A DNA stretch of 64,000 bases from NCBI RefSeq assembly GCF_036250755.1, contig NZ_CP109583.1, forward strand, positions 124,001-188,000. Direction: 5' to 3'. The notes under the pieces are model-generated. The model was given only the letters and a program-made list of their open reading frames with translations, was not told the DNA's origin and ran no database searches. Position 1 is the first letter of the stretch, and every line of letters starts with the position of its first letter. Position numbers and translations under genes: made by a program. This DNA comes from Streptomyces uncialis (GTDB taxonomy: Bacteria > Actinomycetota > Actinomycetes > Streptomycetales > Streptomycetaceae). This document shows, piece by piece, positions 8,502 to 17,331 of this stretch.

Positions 8502-9305
8502 TCAGAGTCCGCCGAGTCCCGCCGGACCGTCCGGCTGCCAGGCCGAGGGCTCGGAACGGCGCAGGACCCGGGCGAGACCGTCGGGCATCAGCGGACTCCG
8601 CGGGCCGTCGGAGGCCACGCCGTGGAGCGTCCGCGCGTGCGGCCCGTCCTCGCGGGGCGGGAGCGGCTGCTCCTCGATGGCGCGTCGGCCCTCGGAGGTC
8701 GGGCCGTTGGGCAGGGGCCGCGTCCGGGCGAGGACGATCATCGCGAGGGCGCCGGGCGGCGCGGCCACGGCAGCGGCCAGACCGGCCTGGTCACTGCCCC
8801 GGACGTCCCAGACCATCAGGGCGGTCATGGCGAGGAACGCCGAGAAGAACGCGGCGAGGAGCAGGGCCCGTTCCCATGCCTCGATCCGGGCCAGCAGCCC
8901 GGGATGGGTGACCAGGCCGTCCCGGGCGAGGGAGTCACCGATCCGGCTGACCGGAGCGCTTCTCTTCGTCCGTCCCTCGACCCCGCGCGGCCGTTCGGGG
9001 CGTCCGGGGCGGCAGGCCGCCAGGGCCGCGGCCGCCACCGGGTCCGGGACATCGTGGTTCGCTCCGGTCCGGACGATCCGGCCGCGCCGGACCTCGATCA
9101 GGCCCGCGAGGTACAGGGCCGTCATCGCGGTCTGCGCCGTCCGCCGGCGCCCGCCGCACAGGAACGCGTACGCGTGGACCGGAACCGCTGTCCGCCGCTC
9201 GCGTTCCGCCACCGGGAACCGCCGCAATCTTCTGCGGGCGCGCGAGCGGCCCAGCGCCGCGCCCACCAGGAGAATCCACGCGCCGACCGCAAGTCCGAGC
9301 CACAT
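8502..9305 (-). CDS. TIGR04222-type membrane protein
   Basis: 267 aa. An N-terminal membrane helix (MWLGLAVGAWILLVGAALG) is followed by basic RRLRRFPV and the segment VHAYAFLCGGRRRTAQTAMTALYLAGLIEVRRGRI, which is the hallmark of the actinobacterial TIGR04222 family (winged-helix-like cytosolic part). A pair of hydrophobic segments around residues 148-190 follows, then a Pro/Arg-rich tail. The ribosome site GGTGGGGCG precedes the ATG. No biochemical function is established for the family. The gene converges on the TetR gene with a short gap. Confidence 0.75.
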   Translation of the reverse strand: MWLGLAVGAWILLVGAALGRSRARRRLRRFPVAERERRTAVPVHAYAFLCGGRRRTAQTAMTALYLAGLIEVRRGRIVRTGANHDVPDPVAAAALAACRPGRPERPRGVEGRTKRSAPVSRIGDSLARDGLVTHPGLLARIEAWERALLLAAFFSAFLAMTALMVWDVRGSDQAGLAAAVAAPPGALAMIVLARTRPLPNGPTSEGRRAIEEQPLPPREDGPHARTLHGVASDGPRSPLMPDGLARVLRRSEPSAWQPDGPAGLGGL

Positions 9306-9426
9306 CGCCCCACCCCCGGGGTCGCATTGTCCTCCCGGCCGGGCGACCCGCCAAGGGCGCGGGCGGACGGCCTGGCGGCCGGATCACGCAGGTCGGCAGG
9401 GTCCGGTGGGCCGGGTCCGGTGGGCC

Positions 9427-9507
9427 GGTCGGGTCGGCCGGGGGCGATAGGTCGGTCGGGTCGGCCGGGGCCGATAGGTCGGTCGGGTCGGCCGGGGCCG
9501 ATAGGTC
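9427..9507. repeat. 27-bp tandem repeat, three copies
   Basis: Copies at 9427-9453, 9454-9480 and 9481-9507. The last two are identical and the first differs by one base (GGGGGCGATAG for GGGGCCGATAG). A shorter GGGTCCGGTGGGCC direct repeat lies just upstream. The unit is 27 nt, a multiple of three, but no credible reading frame uses it. Confidence 0.85.
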
Positions 9508-9684
9508 GTGCCCGACCGTCTGCCTGCCCGTCCGCCGGGGCGAGCTGCGGCCCGGCACCGCAACGGCGCTTCGTCCTGCGGCCCCGCGGTCCCGCGTGAT
9601 CCGGCCGCCAGGCGGTCCCGGCCGAGGTCGCGGCAGCGGGACGAACCCGCGGTGCCGTCCCGAGGCGTCCGGGCCGGGACGCAG

Positions 9685-9714
9685 GCAGGGCCCGCCCTCC
9701 CGGGCGGGCCCTGC
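9685..9714 (-). terminator. Terminator of the small secreted-protein gene
   Basis: Perfect 13-bp stem (GCAGGGCCCGCCC / GGGCGGGCCCTGC) with a 4-nt loop, 18 nt after the stop codon of the gene at 9732-9992. Confidence 0.75.
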
Positions 9715-9731
9715 GTGTCGTGCGGGGAGGG

Positions 9732-9992
9732 TCAGCGGCTGTGCAGGTAGCGCGCGTAGAACCCGGCGCCCTCGGCGTGCAGGTGGGCCTCGCTGCCCTG
9801 CGCGTAGGTGATGCCGTACGGGCCGCCGAGGTTGAGGAACTCGCCACTCGCGTGGGAGCCGTCGACCTGGAAGTAGCCTCCTCCGAGTTCCGCGGCCTCC
9901 ACCTCGGGAGAGGAGGTGGCGGCAGCGGGTGCTGCCGCCATGAACCCGGCGACGGTGACGGTTGCCAGGGCGATCGCGACACGACGAATCAT
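9732..9992 (-). CDS. Small secreted protein
   Basis: 86 aa. ATG 9992 is preceded by GGAGAG at about 8 nt; longer in-frame openings upstream lack a site. A Sec signal peptide (MIRRVAIALATVTVAGFMAAAPAAATS, cleavage near residue 25) leaves a mature peptide of about 60 residues rich in Gly/Tyr/His (GGGYFQVDGSHASGEFLNLGG, HLHAEGAGFYARYLHSR) with no cysteines. The family is not recognised. It has its own terminator and is monocistronic. Confidence 0.7.
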   Translation of the reverse strand: MIRRVAIALATVTVAGFMAAAPAAATSSPEVEAAELGGGYFQVDGSHASGEFLNLGGPYGITYAQGSEAHLHAEGAGFYARYLHSR

Positions 9993-10229
9993 GTGTTTCT
10001 CTCCAGTCCGTGAAGCTGTTGGTGCTGTCGCTCCACCATGAACGCCGACGGACCCGAATCCGGTCCGGGCGCGCGTCCCCACGGATGCCGCCACCCGATC
10101 GCACCCCGGTACTGATGCAGATGGAGCACGAGCGGACACCCCGGGGGCGGCACGGACCACCGTGACCGGTACCGGGCGCGACGCATGGCGTTCGACGGAC
10201 CCAAGGACGGGTCCGGCCACGGACCGGTG

Positions 10230-11789
10230 TCAGCGGGCGGCGGGGCGCGGTCGGAGCAGGGCGGCGGCGAGGGCCGCCGTGGCGGCCAGTGCCGCCGACG
10301 TGCACACGGCGACCGTGGTGAAGCCGTGGTCGTACGCGGCCCGGGCCGCGCCGAGCAACCGGCCGGCCTCCGGGGGTTCCAGCCTGCCCGCGAGTTCCTC
10401 GGCCGAGGAGAACGATTCCGTCAGGGCGTCGCGGTCCGTCCCGCTCAGGCCCGGGGTGTCGGGCATCGTGAGCCGGTAGCTCGCGGTCAGCAGGGTGCCG
10501 AGGACGGCGACACCGAGTCCGGCACCGAGCTCGAACGACGTCTCCTGGATGGCGGCGGCCTCGCCCGAACGGTCGGGATCGGCGGCGGACATGATGGAGT
10601 CCGCGCCCAGCGTCATCACGATCCCCGCCCCGTATCCGGCGGCCACCAGGGGCGCGACGAGCAGCGGATACGCTCCCGTGTCACCCACCAGCGCCATCAG
10701 CGCCATCGCCCCCGCGAAAAGGACGAGCGCGCCGGTGAGCGACCACCGGTTGCCCCAGCGGGCCGAGACCCGGGGGGCGGTCGTGGCGCCGACGGCGTTC
10801 GCGGCGGCGAGCGGTATCAGCGCGAGGCCCGCGGCGACCGGTGCGAAGCCGCCGACCTGCTGGAGCCACTGGGTGAGGAAGAACAGCAGCGCGACATAGC
10901 TGCCGAAGCAGCCGACGACGCACAACGTGGCGGTGACGAAGCGGCGGTCGGCGAACAGGGAGAGGTCCAGCAGCGGTTCGGCCGACCGGCGCTGACGGCG
11001 GACGAAGGCGTACAGCAGGGCCGCGCCGGTCACCGCCGCGAGGGCCGCCAACAGGTCGGGGCCCGCGTGCTCACCGCCGCGCTTGAGGGCGAACACCACG
11101 ACGGTCAGCCCCGTGGCGGACAGCGCCACACCGGCGAGGTCCCAGGTGCGGGGCCGGGGGGTCCGTGACTCGGGGATGACGAGGAAGCCGACCACGAGGA
11201 TCACCAGGGCGACCGGGACGTTGATCAGGAAGGCGGCTCCCCAGCCCCACCGCTCGGTGACCAGACCGCCGACCAGCGGGCCGATCGTCGCGCCCACGCT
11301 GTGCGCGGCCGTCCAGACGCCGATGGCGACGGCCCGCTCGCGTGCGTCGGTGAACACGACCCGGATGATCGCGACGGTCGACGCCATGATCATGGCGGCA
11401 CCGGCGCCCAGGAGCATCCGCGCGGCGATCAGCTGAGGGGTGGATTCGGAGAGGCCCGCGGCGGCGGAGGCCAGCCCGAACAGCGCGAAGCCGGTGAGGA
11501 CCATCCGTTTGCGCCCGATCCGGTCCCCCAGTGTCCCGCAGGTCACCAGGAGCGCGGCGAGGGTGAGCGAGTAGACGTCGATGATCCAGAGCAGCTCGGT
11601 GCTGCTGGGGCGCAGTTCCCTGCTCATCCTCGGGACCGCCGCGTGCAGCACGGTCAGGTCGATCCCGCAGAGCAACAGGCCGGCGGAGACCACGGCCAGC
11701 ACCAGCCGGCGCCGTCCGGCGGTATCGGCGGTCGGCGGGGCGGAGGGTAAGGAGGACGTGCTGTTCGTCATGGCAGCACTATCGGTCAC
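10230..11789 (-). CDS. MFS drug-efflux permease, DHA2 (EmrB/QacA) type
   Basis: 519 aa with about 14 membrane helices. The first helix is followed by DLTVLHAAVPRMSREL; motif A is LGDRIGRKRMVL and the motif-C-like region is GATIGPLVGGLVTERWGW. These place it with proton-driven multidrug exporters. The start is GTG 11789, or possibly ATG 11771 (MTNSTSS); neither has a strong ribosome site. It is divergent from an HxlR-type regulator 72 nt away, so the regulator probably controls it in response to a toxic, perhaps quinone- or aldehyde-like, compound. Substrate unknown. Confidence 0.88.
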   Translation of the reverse strand: MTDSAAMTNSTSSLPSAPPTADTAGRRRLVLAVVSAGLLLCGIDLTVLHAAVPRMSRELRPSSTELLWIIDVYSLTLAALLVTCGTLGDRIGRKRMVLTGFALFGLASAAAGLSESTPQLIAARMLLGAGAAMIMASTVAIIRVVFTDARERAVAIGVWTAAHSVGATIGPLVGGLVTERWGWGAAFLINVPVALVILVVGFLVIPESRTPRPRTWDLAGVALSATGLTVVVFALKRGGEHAGPDLLAALAAVTGAALLYAFVRRQRRSAEPLLDLSLFADRRFVTATLCVVGCFGSYVALLFFLTQWLQQVGGFAPVAAGLALIPLAAANAVGATTAPRVSARWGNRWSLTGALVLFAGAMALMALVGDTGAYPLLVAPLVAAGYGAGIVMTLGADSIMSAADPDRSGEAAAIQETSFELGAGLGVAVLGTLLTASYRLTMPDTPGLSGTDRDALTESFSSAEELAGRLEPPEAGRLLGAARAAYDHGFTTVAVCTSAALAATAALAAALLRPRPAAR

Positions 11790-11861
11790 CCGGTATCGCC
11801 CGGGGAAGTACGGTCATTTTTGTGCCATAGTGCCAGTCTGTATACCAAGGGGGAACCGCTG

Positions 11862-12242
11862 ATGCGGACCACGGTCGACGACACACCCGACTACTGCGCG
11901 GTCGAGATCGCGATGGAGGTGCTCGGCGGCCGCTGGAAGCTGGCCATCCTCAAACAGCTGCTGGTCGGCACGCTGCGGTTCAGCGAGCTCAAACGCGGTC
12001 TGCCGAGGATCACCGCGCGGATGCTCACCCGTCAGCTTCGGGAGATGGAGGCCGACGGGCTGGTCGGGCGGACGGTCCACCGTGAGGTCCCGCCCCGGGT
12101 CGACTACACATTGACCGGCACCGGCCGCAGCCTCGAATCCATCGCGGGGCAGCTCGACACCTGGGGCCGCTGGTACCTGGACACCCACGGCAGGCCGCCG
12201 GGTAAGCGGCGCCCGGTCCCCGAGGAACAGCCGTCGGCGTGA
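11862..12242 (+). CDS. HxlR-type winged-helix transcriptional regulator
   Basis: 126 aa from ATG 11862, chosen because AGGGGGAA sits 7 nt upstream; an in-frame opening at 11820 would add 14 residues without a site. The HxlR signature is clear: CAVEIAMEVLGGRWKLAILKQLL, then GTLRFSELKRGLPRITARMLTRQLREME and a wing (PPRVDYTLTGTG). Cys at residue 12 (DYCAVE), in the position used for thiol or electrophile sensing in several HxlR proteins, makes redox or aldehyde sensing possible. Probably autoregulatory and controlling the divergent MFS exporter. Confidence 0.88.
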   Translation: MRTTVDDTPDYCAVEIAMEVLGGRWKLAILKQLLVGTLRFSELKRGLPRITARMLTRQLREMEADGLVGRTVHREVPPRVDYTLTGTGRSLESIAGQLDTWGRWYLDTHGRPPGKRRPVPEEQPSA

Positions 12243-12403
12243 GCGACGGGGCGGGTGGAGACCCGTGGCCGCGGCCGTCCCGGATGTCCGGGAGCACTGG
12301 TGAAGGGCGTTCCGGCATGGCATTCTCCCGTTCTGCTCGTGCCGGGGGGCCGTCCCGGCCGGGCCCGCGGCACGGGGACACGGAACGGGTGAGGAGCACA
12401 GTG

Positions 12404-14200
12404 ATGCCGGAGAGCGTCTCCGCCGCCGGTTCGGCGGACACCGTCTGGTCGGCCCGTCTGCACGAGCTGTGGCGGGCCGCGCAGGACATCGATGACGTGG
12501 CGCAGATGTCGCGCTATGTGTACGGGCTGATGCTCGCGGAGCCGGGGGTCGTGGCCGTCGCCGGTACCCGGTGGAACGGCCGCGCTCTCACGTACGTGCG
12601 TTCCGCCGTGCCCGGGCAGCCCACGCGGACGACCGTGGCGCCGCCCTCCGGCGGCGCCGTCGCGGGACCCGGCCGGGTATCGCCGCCACCGGGCGGTGCC
12701 GGTACGGCGGGCAGCTCTCTCACCGTGTTCACCCATGATCTGACGGTGTCCGGCGAGGACTTCGATCCCGAGCGGGCCGTGCTGGCCGGGGCAGGGGCCG
12801 GGTACGCGGTGGAGTGCAGATTCGGTCTGGGGGGTTCCGACTGGGCCGCGTTCTCCGTCGGCGTGGCCGACCGGGCCGCGGCGGACCCGGGGCTGGTGCT
12901 GCGGCTGAGCCAGCTGTCCGAGGTGCTCGTGGCGAGCAATCAGCGGATAGTCGAGTACCGCGCGCATGAGCGGCGGCAGACCGAGGACGCCTTCCTCGCG
13001 GAGGCGTCGCTCCAGATGGATTCGAGTCTGGACGTGCAGGAGACGCTGGGCCGGGTGGCCCGGCTGGCGGTGCCCGCGGTGGCGGAGGGCTGTGTGGTGC
13101 ATCTCTTCCAGCCGGACGGGGCGCTCGTCCCGGTCGCCTCGGCCCATGTGGCCGCGGAGGCGCAGCCGTGGTTGTCGCGGGTGTCCGGCGACGATCCCTG
13201 GTTCGCCGAGTTCCTCCGGCTGGCGCTGGAGAAGCGCGAGAGTGTGGTGCAGGAGTGCGGGGCCTTCACGGAAGGGCCGTTCGGTCCGCGCGCCGAGGGG
13301 TTCGGCGGCCGGGTCCGGGCACTGAGCGTGAGCCCGTTGAGCGCGCGCGGCAAGGCGCTCGGGACGCTGACGTTCATCTATCACCGGCGCAGCGACGAGG
13401 TGGCGGGTCTGCGGGTTCTCGACGACCTGGCGCGCCGCGCCGCCCTGGCCATCGACACCACGACGGCCTATGAGCAGCGGCGCCGTCATGTGGAGCAGCT
13501 TCAGCACCATCTGCTGCCCGGGGCGCTGCCCGACTGGCCGGGGCTCGAACTCGGTGCGGCCTATCAGGTCGCCGACTCGTCGCTGGAGGTGGGCGGCGAC
13601 TTCTACGACGCGGTGGTCCGTGCGGACGGCGGGCTCGCCCTGTTCGTCGGGGACGTGTGCGGGCGGGGTGCGGAGGCCGCCGCGCTGACGGGTCTGGCGC
13701 GGCACACCCTGCGGACCTTGCTGGAGGACGGGACCGCGCCCGCGCCGGCGTTGAAGCGGTTGAACGCGACTCTCGCGGCGCAGTCGGCGACGCGGTTCGT
13801 CACGGCGCTGGTGGCCGTTCTCACCCATGACGGCGACGGGTGTCTGATGGAGGTGGCGTCGGCGGGTCATCCGCGGCCTTTGGTCCAGCGGGCGGACGGG
13901 GGGACGGAGGATGTCGCGGTGGGCGGGATGCTGCTGGGTGTCGTCCCGGAGATCGTCGCGGAGCCGGTCGCGGTGCGGCTCGGCCCCGGGGATACGGTGG
14001 TGATGTTCACCGACGGTCTCACCGAGGCCCGTTCCGAGGAGGGTGTGATGTTCGAGGGTCTCCTGCCGGACGCCGTGCGTCGGTGCGGGCCGTCGTCGGG
14101 GGACATGGCCGAGCGGCTGATCGCGATGGCCTCGGACTTCCGTACCACGGGCGACGACGACATCGCCGTGCTGGTGGCGCATGTGAAGGGAACCCGGTGA
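12404..14200 (+). CDS. GAF-PP2C (RsbU/SpoIIE-like) serine phosphatase
   Basis: 598 aa. Start ATG 12404, with GAGGAG 7 nt upstream; the frame opens at 12239 but the added residues are low-complexity. Order of parts: an N-terminal sensor-like segment, a GAF domain (residues ~215-380), then a PP2C-type phosphatase from ~395 with LLPGALPDWPGLELGAAYQ, VGGDFYDAV and FVGDVCGRG (metal-binding Asp/Gly), GHPRPL and FTDGLTEAR, and the terminal DDDIAVLV. Such phosphatases act on anti-sigma-factor antagonists in partner-switching pathways. The gene overlaps the next one (a response regulator) by GTGA, so the phosphatase and a phytochrome pathway are probably linked. No kinase or STAS domain is fused. Confidence 0.9.
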   Translation: MPESVSAAGSADTVWSARLHELWRAAQDIDDVAQMSRYVYGLMLAEPGVVAVAGTRWNGRALTYVRSAVPGQPTRTTVAPPSGGAVAGPGRVSPPPGGAGTAGSSLTVFTHDLTVSGEDFDPERAVLAGAGAGYAVECRFGLGGSDWAAFSVGVADRAAADPGLVLRLSQLSEVLVASNQRIVEYRAHERRQTEDAFLAEASLQMDSSLDVQETLGRVARLAVPAVAEGCVVHLFQPDGALVPVASAHVAAEAQPWLSRVSGDDPWFAEFLRLALEKRESVVQECGAFTEGPFGPRAEGFGGRVRALSVSPLSARGKALGTLTFIYHRRSDEVAGLRVLDDLARRAALAIDTTTAYEQRRRHVEQLQHHLLPGALPDWPGLELGAAYQVADSSLEVGGDFYDAVVRADGGLALFVGDVCGRGAEAAALTGLARHTLRTLLEDGTAPAPALKRLNATLAAQSATRFVTALVAVLTHDGDGCLMEVASAGHPRPLVQRADGGTEDVAVGGMLLGVVPEIVAEPVAVRLGPGDTVVMFTDGLTEARSEEGVMFEGLLPDAVRRCGPSSGDMAERLIAMASDFRTTGDDDIAVLVAHVKGTR

Positions 14201-14664
14201 ACCCCGGGCCCGGCGCTCGTCGGATCGACCACGGCAGTGTCCTGGTGGTGGAGGACTCCCATGAGGACGCGGAGGCGATCGAGCGGGCGCTCTCGCGGAC
14301 GCATCCCGAGCTGCGGCTGGAGTTCGCGGCGCGGGGCGACGGGGTGGTGCCGGACCTCGTCGCGCGGGACGAGCTGCCCGGTCTGATCCTGCTGGATCTG
14401 AACATGCCCGGGATCAGCGGGCACGCCCTGCTCGCGGCGATCCGGGCCCGGCGTGAGCTGGCGGAGGTGAGGGTCGTGGTGTTCACCTCGTCGACGGAGC
14501 CCGCGGAGGTCGAGGCGTGTTACGCGGCGGGCGCGGACACGTATGTGTACAAGCCGGTGAACTTCACACTGTTCCGGACGGTGCTCAAGGGCGCGGTCGA
14601 CTACTGGCAGGCGTCCCGCTCCGGGGCGCCGGGCGCGAGTGGTGACGGGCCCAGTGTGAAGTAG
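14197..14664 (+). CDS. Single-domain response regulator, Rcp1-like
   Basis: 155 aa, GTG start overlapping the phosphatase stop (GTGA), with AAGGGAA upstream. It is a lone receiver domain: acidic pair ED at 19-20, phosphoacceptor Asp67 (LILLDLNMPG), Thr/Ser in VVFTSST, Lys in YVYKPVNF. There is no output domain, as in Rcp1-type regulators that pair with cyanobacterial and bacterial phytochromes. A phytochrome kinase lies immediately downstream on the other strand, and the last 64 nt of this gene are also the last 64 nt of that gene. It probably takes phosphate from the phytochrome and acts by protein contact, possibly on the co-transcribed phosphatase. Confidence 0.9.
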   Translation: MNPGPGARRIDHGSVLVVEDSHEDAEAIERALSRTHPELRLEFAARGDGVVPDLVARDELPGLILLDLNMPGISGHALLAAIRARRELAEVRVVVFTSSTEPAEVEACYAAGADTYVYKPVNFTLFRTVLKGAVDYWQASRSGAPGASGDGPSVK

Positions 14665-16940
14665 AACGCGGTCCCCTCACCGGGTGCGCTCTCCAGCCAC
14701 AGCCGTCCGCCGTGGCGCTCGACGACACGTTTGACGACGGCGAGTCCCACGCCGGTGCCGCCGCTGTGTTCGGTCGGACCGTGCAGACGGCGGAACAGGT
14801 CGAACACCTCGGCCTGCCGTTCCGGTGGGATCCCGATCCCGTTGTCCCGTACGACGACGGCCGTGGCGGTGGCGTTCGGGGCGCCGGGGGCCGACGGGTC
14901 CGGCTCCACGGCGATCTCCACCCAGCGGTCGGGGCCGTCCCCGGCGTACTTGGCTGCGTTGACCAGCAGATTGACGAGGACTTCGTGCAGCCGGTCGGCG
15001 TCGGCCCGCAGTCGGGGCAGCGGCCGGCGCACCACCCGTACCCCCTGTTCGGCCAGCCTCGGGCCCGCGACCTCCAGGGCGGAGTCGAGGACGGTGTCGA
15101 GGTCCAGTTCCGCGACGCGCAGCCCGGCGCGGCCGAGTCTGGCGTAGTCGAGGAGGGAGTTGAGGAGGCCGTCCATGCGGCCGGCGAGCCGTTGCATGGT
15201 GCGCAGCCGCCGCAGGGTTGTCGCGTCGAGGTCGGCGGCGGCGTCCTCGATCACGAAGGTCGCGGAGTTGGAGATGCCGCGCAGTGGTTCCTTGAGGTCG
15301 TGGGCGGCGGCGTGGGCGAAGGAGTCCAGGTCGTGGTTGGTCATCCGCAGCTGGTCGTTGAGCGCGCGCAGCGCGTCGGCGTGCCGGAGCACCAGGTCGG
15401 TCAGCAGCCGCCACAGTTCACGTGCCGTCGCGTGGTCGTGCGCGGTCCAGGGGAGGCTGCGTCCGCGGACCGTCGCGCGGAACACGGCCCCCGATCCCCG
15501 GGGGGTGAGGCGTTCGCCGCGGGGGCCGACCTGTACGGGTGCGGAGGGGTCGGCCGCCCAGCGGCGGGGCAGCGGGCGTTCGCGGCGGGACCAGGCGAGG
15601 AAGTCGCCGGAGGGGTTCAGCGGCACCATGAGCACTCCGGCGGTGATGTCGTCCTCGGGTCGGGCCGTCCGGTACTCGGGGTGCTCCGCCAGTCGGTCCG
15701 TCGCCCGGAGGGAGCCGGGCCGGCTTCGGGCGCCCTGGTCGCCGAGGGCCTCGACGAGTGCGGCGGGGAGCCGGTCGCCGTCGGTGACGACCCGGCCGCC
15801 GCGCTTCAGGGTCAGGCCGTCGGCGCCGAGCAGGTCACGGACCGCTCCGCCGTGTTCGGCGAGCCGTTGCTCCAGTCCGCCGTCCAGGAGCGCGGCGACC
15901 TCGGCGGTGCGGCGCCCGGACCCGGCGAGGGCGTCGGCGCGCTCGCGTTCCCCTATCGCGGCGAGTTGCAGGGAGAACGCCGCGCCGAACATCTCGCAGG
16001 CGGACCGGGTCTCGGGGGCCATGCGCAGCGGACCGGCACCGTGGCAGGCGATCAGTCCCCACAGCCGTCCTTCCGTCAGGACGGACACCGACATCGAGGA
16101 CCGGACGCCGATGTTGCGCAGGTACTCCAGATGGAATCCGGACACCGTGCGCAGGGCGGCCTGCGACAGATCGAGGGCGGTGCCGGTCGCCGCTCTGGTG
16201 GGCGGGTGCAGCCGGACGGTGGTGTCGTCGACGTCGCCGATCACCCGGATCCAGTTCTCCCGGTACAGGCGTCTGGCCTGCGGTGGGATGTCGGTGGCGG
16301 GGAACCACAGCCCCAGCCATGGCTCCCAGCCCTCGGTGACGTCCTCCGCGAGGACCTCACCGGGCCCGTCCTCGCCGTCGAAGCGGTAGGCGACGACCCG
16401 GTCGTAGCCGGTGAGGGCCCGGACCTCGCGGACCGCGATCCGGCAGCAGTCGGCGACCGTGGCGGCCGACCGCAGCCTGGCCAGTGCCCTGCGGACGCCC
16501 TGGTAGAAGCCGGAGAAGGTGAACTCCTCCCCGCCTTCCCTGGGCTCGAACTCCAGCACGAGCAGGCCGTCCTGGCGGTGCGCGGAGAGGTCGAAGTGCC
16601 CGCGTCGGGGGGCGGCGCCCGCGTGGACGGGGAGAGCGGCCGGCAGATGTTCGGCACCGTCGGTGGCCTCGACGGCCTCGGTCCAGTCGGCGGCGGCCAG
16701 GACCCGGGTGACCGGGGTGCCGACGAGGTCCTCGGCGTCGGTGCCGAGCACCTCGCGGGTGTTCTCGGCGGCCACCTCGACGAGTCCGGTGTCCGGGTCG
16801 ACGGCGACCAGGGTCCCGTAGGACTGGATGCCACCGAGCAGGTGGATCGGTTCACGGACGCATTCCGACAGGTCGAAGCCACCGGGCACCACCTGCTCGG
16901 CGGCCCGCGCCCGCTCGGAGAGCCAACCGTCCTCGACCAC
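14601..16940 (-). CDS. Bacteriophytochrome histidine kinase
   Basis: 779 aa from GTG 16940 (AGAGGCGGA site 6 nt upstream); GTG 16955 is an alternative giving 784 aa. Domain order is PAS-GAF-PHY-HisKA-HATPase. The biliverdin-binding Cys is present near the N-terminus (SECVREPIHLLGGIQSYG, Cys27 in this numbering). The GAF has the chromophore motif PATDIPPQARRLY (canonical PASDIP) and HLEYLRNIGVRSSMSVS plus LIACHG with the pocket histidines. The PHY tongue is PRGSGAVFRATVRGRSLPW, a slightly altered PRxSF motif. The kinase has His547 (AAHDLKEPLRG), the N-box NLLVNAAKYAG, DNGIGIPPE and GGTGVGLAVVKR. All parts for a red/far-red light sensor are therefore there. No haem oxygenase gene is in the window. 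It converges on its likely partner regulator with a 64-nt overlap. Confidence 0.92.
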   Translation of the reverse strand: MVEDGWLSERARAAEQVVPGGFDLSECVREPIHLLGGIQSYGTLVAVDPDTGLVEVAAENTREVLGTDAEDLVGTPVTRVLAAADWTEAVEATDGAEHLPAALPVHAGAAPRRGHFDLSAHRQDGLLVLEFEPREGGEEFTFSGFYQGVRRALARLRSAATVADCCRIAVREVRALTGYDRVVAYRFDGEDGPGEVLAEDVTEGWEPWLGLWFPATDIPPQARRLYRENWIRVIGDVDDTTVRLHPPTRAATGTALDLSQAALRTVSGFHLEYLRNIGVRSSMSVSVLTEGRLWGLIACHGAGPLRMAPETRSACEMFGAAFSLQLAAIGERERADALAGSGRRTAEVAALLDGGLEQRLAEHGGAVRDLLGADGLTLKRGGRVVTDGDRLPAALVEALGDQGARSRPGSLRATDRLAEHPEYRTARPEDDITAGVLMVPLNPSGDFLAWSRRERPLPRRWAADPSAPVQVGPRGERLTPRGSGAVFRATVRGRSLPWTAHDHATARELWRLLTDLVLRHADALRALNDQLRMTNHDLDSFAHAAAHDLKEPLRGISNSATFVIEDAAADLDATTLRRLRTMQRLAGRMDGLLNSLLDYARLGRAGLRVAELDLDTVLDSALEVAGPRLAEQGVRVVRRPLPRLRADADRLHEVLVNLLVNAAKYAGDGPDRWVEIAVEPDPSAPGAPNATATAVVVRDNGIGIPPERQAEVFDLFRRLHGPTEHSGGTGVGLAVVKRVVERHGGRLWLESAPGEGTAFYFTLGPSPLAPGAPERDACQ

Positions 16941-16950
16941 TGTTCCGCCT

Positions 16951-16975
16951 CTCACCGTGCGACCGGCACGGTGAG
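16951..16975. promoter_or_regulatory. Perfect inverted repeat in the phytochrome leader
   Basis: CTCACCGTGC-gaccg-GCACGGTGAG, 10-bp arms with a 5-nt spacer, 11-35 nt upstream of the preferred start at 16940. It could be an operator or an mRNA hairpin. It contains the alternative GTG start, which favours the downstream start. Confidence 0.5.
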
Positions 16976-17331
16976 GGTCCGCGCCGCCGGGGTCATCCTG
17001 CCATCCGGGCGGCGGGGGTCCGAGGCGCCACCTCGGGGTCGGGCACCGCCGCCGGGCGGACGCTTGCCGGGGGCGCCCCCCGGTCGGGCCGGGGACGCAC
17101 GCGCCGCTCCCGGCCCGGGAAGGGACCGCGGCTACGGGCGACCCCCTTCCAGCGGGTGGCGCCGCGGGCGAGGTTCCGCGACGTCAAGGGAGACGTCGGA
17201 CGGGCCTCGCCGGGCGCTACAGCGAGGGCCGCAACGCTCCCTGGGGGCGGGTGTATCGGCCCAGCCCCGCCGAGGGTGGTCTGGCGTTACGGCGTGCCGC
17301 CGCGACCGACCCCGGCGACGGCAGCACCCAC
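16976..17331. other. Intergenic region without a recognisable gene
   Basis: GC-rich sequence between the divergent phytochrome and oxidoreductase genes. Short open frames are Arg/Pro-rich reading with no ribosome site. I see nothing further in it upstream of the oxidoreductase promoter. Confidence 0.5.

Larger units (their letters stand above)
9306..9731. other. Non-coding stretch with minisatellite and terminator
   Basis: Between two reverse-strand genes. It contains the 27-bp tandem repeat (9427-9507) and a strong hairpin (9685-9714). Open frames here are low-complexity Arg/Pro/Gly reading and are not credible genes. Confidence 0.6.

Noticed and set aside
9427..9507. Repeat-encoded peptide (a PADPTDLS-type reading on the reverse strand)
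   Set aside because: The frame has no start signal, the rest of the reading is low-complexity, and the repeat has a one-base difference without codon bias.
12239..12403. An N-terminal extension of the PP2C phosphatase to 12239
   Set aside because: Low-complexity residues and no ribosome site, while ATG 12404 has GAGGAG upstream.
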